Below are positions 61,641 to 64,000 of a DNA stretch of 64,000 nt, piece by piece. The position numbers were made by a program, and so were the translations under genes. This DNA comes from Crenobacter luteus. Lineage in GTDB: Bacteria > Pseudomonadota > Gammaproteobacteria > Burkholderiales > Chromobacteriaceae. Numbering within the stretch: position 1 is the first letter of the stretch; the number at the start of each line of letters is the position of its first letter. The notes under the pieces are model-generated. The model had not been told where the DNA came from and did not search any database. It saw only the letters and a program-made list of their open reading frames with translations. The DNA lies in the NCBI RefSeq assembly GCF_004345725.1, contig NZ_SLXG01000001.1, positions 124,001-188,000 of the forward strand. The letters are read 5' to 3'.

Positions 61641-62810
61641 ATGAACCTGCACGAATACCAAGCAAAAGCGCTTCTGGCCAAGTACGGCCTGCCGGTGCAA
61701 CAGGGCATCCTGGCCGCGAGCCCGGAAGAAGCCGCTGCTGCCTATGATTCGCTCGGCGGCAAATTCGCCGTCGTAAAAGCTCAGGTCCACGCCGGTGGCC
61801 GTGGCAAGGCCGGTGGCGTGAAAGTGGTGAAAAGCCGCGAAGAAGCCGCCGAGCTGGCGAAAAGCCTGATTGGCACCAACCTGGTGACCTACCAGACCGA
61901 CGCCAACGGCCAGCCGGTCAACTCGGTGCTGGTCTGCGAAGACATGTACCCGGTCGAGCGCGAACTGTACCTGGGCGCCGTCGTCGACCGCTCCAGCCGT
62001 CGCGTCACCTTCATGGCCTCGACCGAAGGCGGCGTCGAGATCGAGAAGGTCGCCGAGGAAACCCCGGAAAAGATCCTGAAGGTCACCGTCGACCCGCTGG
62101 TCGGCATGCAGCCGTGCCAGGCGCGCGAAGTCGCCTTCGCGCTGGGCCTGAAGGGCGACCAGATCAAGCAGTTCACCCAGCTGATGCTGGGCGCCTATGA
62201 CGCCTTCATCGAGAACGACTTCGCGCTGTTCGAGATCAACCCGCTGGCCGTGCGCGGCGACGGTTCGCTCGCCTGCGTCGACGCCAAGATCGGCATCGAC
62301 TCCAACGCGCTGTACCGCCTGCCGCAAATCGCCGCGCTGCGCGACAAGTCGCAGGAAAACGAGCGCGAGCTGAAGGCGTCGGAATTCGACCTCAACTACG
62401 TGGCGCTCGAAGGCAATATCGGCTGCATGGTGAACGGCGCGGGTCTCGCGATGGCCACCATGGACATCATCAAGCTGTACGGCGGCCAGCCGGCCAACTT
62501 CCTCGACGTCGGCGGCGGCGCGACCAAGGAGCGCGTGATCGAAGCGTTCAAGCTGATCCTGGCCGACCCGAGCGTCGAAGCCGTGCTGATCAACATCTTC
62601 GGCGGCATCGTCCGCTGCGACATGATCGCCGAGGCGATCATCGCCGCCGTCAAGGAAGTGAACGTGACCGTGCCGGTGGTGGTGCGTCTGGAAGGCAACA
62701 ACGCCGAACTGGGTGCCCAGCTGCTGAACGAATCCGGTCTGCAACTGACCTCCGCCGAAGGCCTGGCCGACGCCGCCCAGAAGGTGGTCGCGTCCCTGGC
62801 CCGCGCCTGA
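61641..62810 (+). CDS. sucC: Succinyl-CoA synthetase beta subunit
   Basis: This 389-residue ATP-grasp subunit binds nucleotide and, with SucD, makes succinate and ATP or GTP from succinyl-CoA. The N-terminal [20 protein letters not shown] and [20 protein letters not shown] (about residues 45-64), and the C-terminal [20 protein letters not shown], are the usual conserved blocks. A TGAGGAAA site precedes the ATG. sucD follows 31 bp downstream. Confidence 0.97.
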   Translation: MNLHEYQAKALLAKYGLPVQQGILAASPEEAAAAYDSLGGKFAVVKAQVHAGGRGKAGGVKVVKSREEAAELAKSLIGTNLVTYQTDANGQPVNSVLVCEDMYPVERELYLGAVVDRSSRRVTFMASTEGGVEIEKVAEETPEKILKVTVDPLVGMQPCQAREVAFALGLKGDQIKQFTQLMLGAYDAFIENDFALFEINPLAVRGDGSLACVDAKIGIDSNALYRLPQIAALRDKSQENERELKASEFDLNYVALEGNIGCMVNGAGLAMATMDIIKLYGGQPANFLDVGGGATKERVIEAFKLILADPSVEAVLINIFGGIVRCDMIAEAIIAAVKEVNVTVPVVVRLEGNNAELGAQLLNESGLQLTSAEGLADAAQKVVASLARA

Positions 62811-62841
62811 TCCCGCCCCGCACTCACAGGAGCCTCGAACA

Positions 62842-63729
62842 ATGAGCGTACTCGTTAACAAAGACACCAAGGTGCTGGTGCAGGGTTTCACCGGCAAGAA
62901 CGGCACCTTCCACTCCGAACAAGCGCTGGCCTACGGCACCAAGGTGGTCGGCGGCGTGACCCCGGGCAAGGGCGGCAGCCTGCACCTGGGCAAGCCGGTG
63001 TTCAACACCATGAAGGAAGCCGTGCGCGAAACCGGCGCCGACGCGTCGGTCATCTATGTGCCGGCCCCGTTCGTGCTGGATTCCATCGTCGAAGCCGTCG
63101 ACTCCGGCGTGAGCCTGATCGTCGTGATCACCGAAGGCGTGCCGACCCTCGACATGCTGAAGGCCAAGCGCTACATCGAGACCACCGGCGGCGTGCGCCT
63201 GATCGGCCCGAACTGCCCCGGCATCATCACCCCGGGCGAGTGCAAGATCGGCATCATGCCGGGTCACATCCACCTGCCGGGCAAGGTCGGCATCGTGTCG
63301 CGTTCCGGCACGCTGACCTACGAAGCCGTCGCGCAGACCACCAAGCTGGGTCTGGGTCAGTCGACCTGCATCGGCATCGGCGGCGACCCGATCCCGGGCA
63401 CCAGCCACATCGACGCGCTCAAGCTGTTCCAGGACGATCCGGACACCGAGTCGATCATCATGATCGGCGAGATCGGCGGTTCGGCCGAGGAAGAAGCGGC
63501 CGAGTTCGCCAAGGACTACGTGACCAAGCCGATCGTCGGCTACATCGCCGGCGTGACCGCGCCGAAGGGCAAGCGCATGGGCCACGCCGGTGCGATCATC
63601 TCCGGCGGCAAGGGCACGGCCGAAGAAAAGTTCGCCGCTTTCGAGCGTGCCGGCATCGCCTACACCCGCAGCCCGGCCGAACTCGGCTCGACGCTGCAGG
63701 CTCTGCTCAAAGAAAAGGGCATGCTGTAA
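62842..63729 (+). CDS. sucD: Succinyl-CoA synthetase alpha subunit
   Basis: This 295-residue subunit binds CoA and is phosphorylated on the active-site His in [17 protein letters not shown] (about residue 248). The CoA-binding N-terminus [20 protein letters not shown] (about residues 10-29) and [20 protein letters not shown] are intact. It ends the TCA block; a strong terminator lies 32 bp downstream. Confidence 0.97.
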   Translation: MSVLVNKDTKVLVQGFTGKNGTFHSEQALAYGTKVVGGVTPGKGGSLHLGKPVFNTMKEAVRETGADASVIYVPAPFVLDSIVEAVDSGVSLIVVITEGVPTLDMLKAKRYIETTGGVRLIGPNCPGIITPGECKIGIMPGHIHLPGKVGIVSRSGTLTYEAVAQTTKLGLGQSTCIGIGGDPIPGTSHIDALKLFQDDPDTESIIMIGEIGGSAEEEAAEFAKDYVTKPIVGYIAGVTAPKGKRMGHAGAIISGGKGTAEEKFAAFERAGIAYTRSPAELGSTLQALLKEKGML

Positions 63730-63760
63730 AACCGCGCCCCGGTCCCATCCGGCCAAGACG

Positions 63761-63787
63761 ACGCCCCGCGCATGCGGGGCGTTTTTT
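63761..63787 (+). terminator. Factor-independent terminator after sucD
   Basis: The 9-bp stem ACGCCCCGC/GCGGGGCGT with a GCAT loop (63761-63782) is followed by TTTTT. It ends the TCA-cycle block. Confidence 0.92.
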
Positions 63788-63827
63788 ATGCGCGCCGTTC
63801 CCGGCGTGGAAAGGCGCGCGGGCGGGG

Positions 63828-63847
63828 CTCGGCCAAGGTTGGCCGAG
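63828..63847. repeat. Inverted TTGGCCGAG pair between convergent genes
   Basis: CTCGGCCAA (63828-63836) and TTGGCCGAG (63839-63847) are separated by GG and lie one base from the stop codon of the leftward regulator gene. The pair forms a tight hairpin between two converging transcripts. Confidence 0.75.
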
Positions 63848-63848
63848 G

Positions 63849-64000
63849 CTAGCGGCCGTTCTTGCGCAGCCGCCGGTACAGCGTGCTGCGGCTGATGCCG
63901 AGCGCGCGCGCCGCGGCGCTGGCGTTGCCGCCGAAGCGGGCGAGCAGCTGGGCGGTCGCGTCGTCCGGCTCTTGCGCGCCCGCCTCGCGCAGCCCCATGT
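63849..64000 (-). CDS. C-terminal end of a Fis-type HTH regulator (probably sigma-54-dependent), partial
   Basis: Only the last 49 residues are present, reading ...ATAQLLARFGGNASAAARALGISRSTLYRRLRKNGR up to a TAG at 63851-63849. The helix-turn-helix with the GN-x-S-x-AA-x-x-LGISR-x-TLYR pattern is the Fis-type DNA-binding end of sigma-54 activators such as AcoR-like or NtrC-like proteins. The AAA+ domain, if any, lies outside the window, so the class is inferred from this end only. An ATG at 63998 is probably internal. Confidence 0.7.
   Translation of the reverse strand, partial: MGLREAGAQEPDDATAQLLARFGGNASAAARALGISRSTLYRRLRKNGR

Overview
The window is a very GC-rich (visibly about two thirds or more G+C) bacterial chromosome segment, most likely from a betaproteobacterium of the order Neisseriales, close to Chromobacteriaceae. 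The evidence is synteny and gene content: a minC-minD-minE-oxyR operon, and an sdhCDAB-sdhE-gltA-sucA-sucB-lpd-sucC-sucD block arranged as in Neisseria, beside mdh and prfB-lysS. I cannot name the genus. No tRNA, rRNA, CRISPR array, insertion sequence or prophage was seen.

Layout. (1) 1-27056 is a compact flagellar cluster of the lateral (Flag-2/Laf) type. It runs fliQ(partial)-fliP-fliN-fliM leftward, then fliEFGHIJ-fliD-fliS-fliT-like-fliK-fliL-fliA-motA-motB rightward. An AT-rich regulatory island and a CRP-family regulator follow, then flgM-flgN-muramidase, flgA (leftward) and flgBCDEFGHIJKL plus a LafW-like gene. fliO is absent between fliN and fliP, FlgJ is split into two genes, and no flagellin or LafK-type activator gene lies in the window. 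(2) 27057-41857 is housekeeping and accessory: a macrodomain protein with an altered active site, an NSS transporter, asparaginase, a NadR-like kinase flanked by DnaA-box-like repeats, an S4 protein, a PHP nuclease, YciO, a site-2 protease, trpS, scpAB, rluB, greB, and a MarR/aminotransferase divergent pair. (3) 41858-49745 holds, leftward, minCDE-oxyR, lysS-prfB (RF2 with its programmed frameshift) and mdh, with a rightward phasin gene. (4) 49881-63787 is a GntR-type regulator followed by the TCA-cycle genes. The window ends inside the 3' end of a Fis-type HTH regulator.

The strongest unexplained signal is a short motif, TTGGCCGAG (usually GTTGGCCGAG), which I counted 46 times on the two strands. 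Fourteen copies are intergenic; six perfect head-to-head inverted pairs and one degenerate pair sit mostly behind genes as hairpins or terminators. Inside genes it usually reads Leu-Ala-Glu with the otherwise disfavoured TTG codon. This is how DNA uptake sequences behave in Neisseriaceae, but the word differs from any I know. Secondary signals include tandem operators before fliE, an AT-rich island with an FNR-like box and a long interrupted hairpin before the CRP-family gene, an EF-hand loop inside FliD, a FliM lacking the CheY-binding peptide, and DnaA-box clusters around the NadR-like gene.
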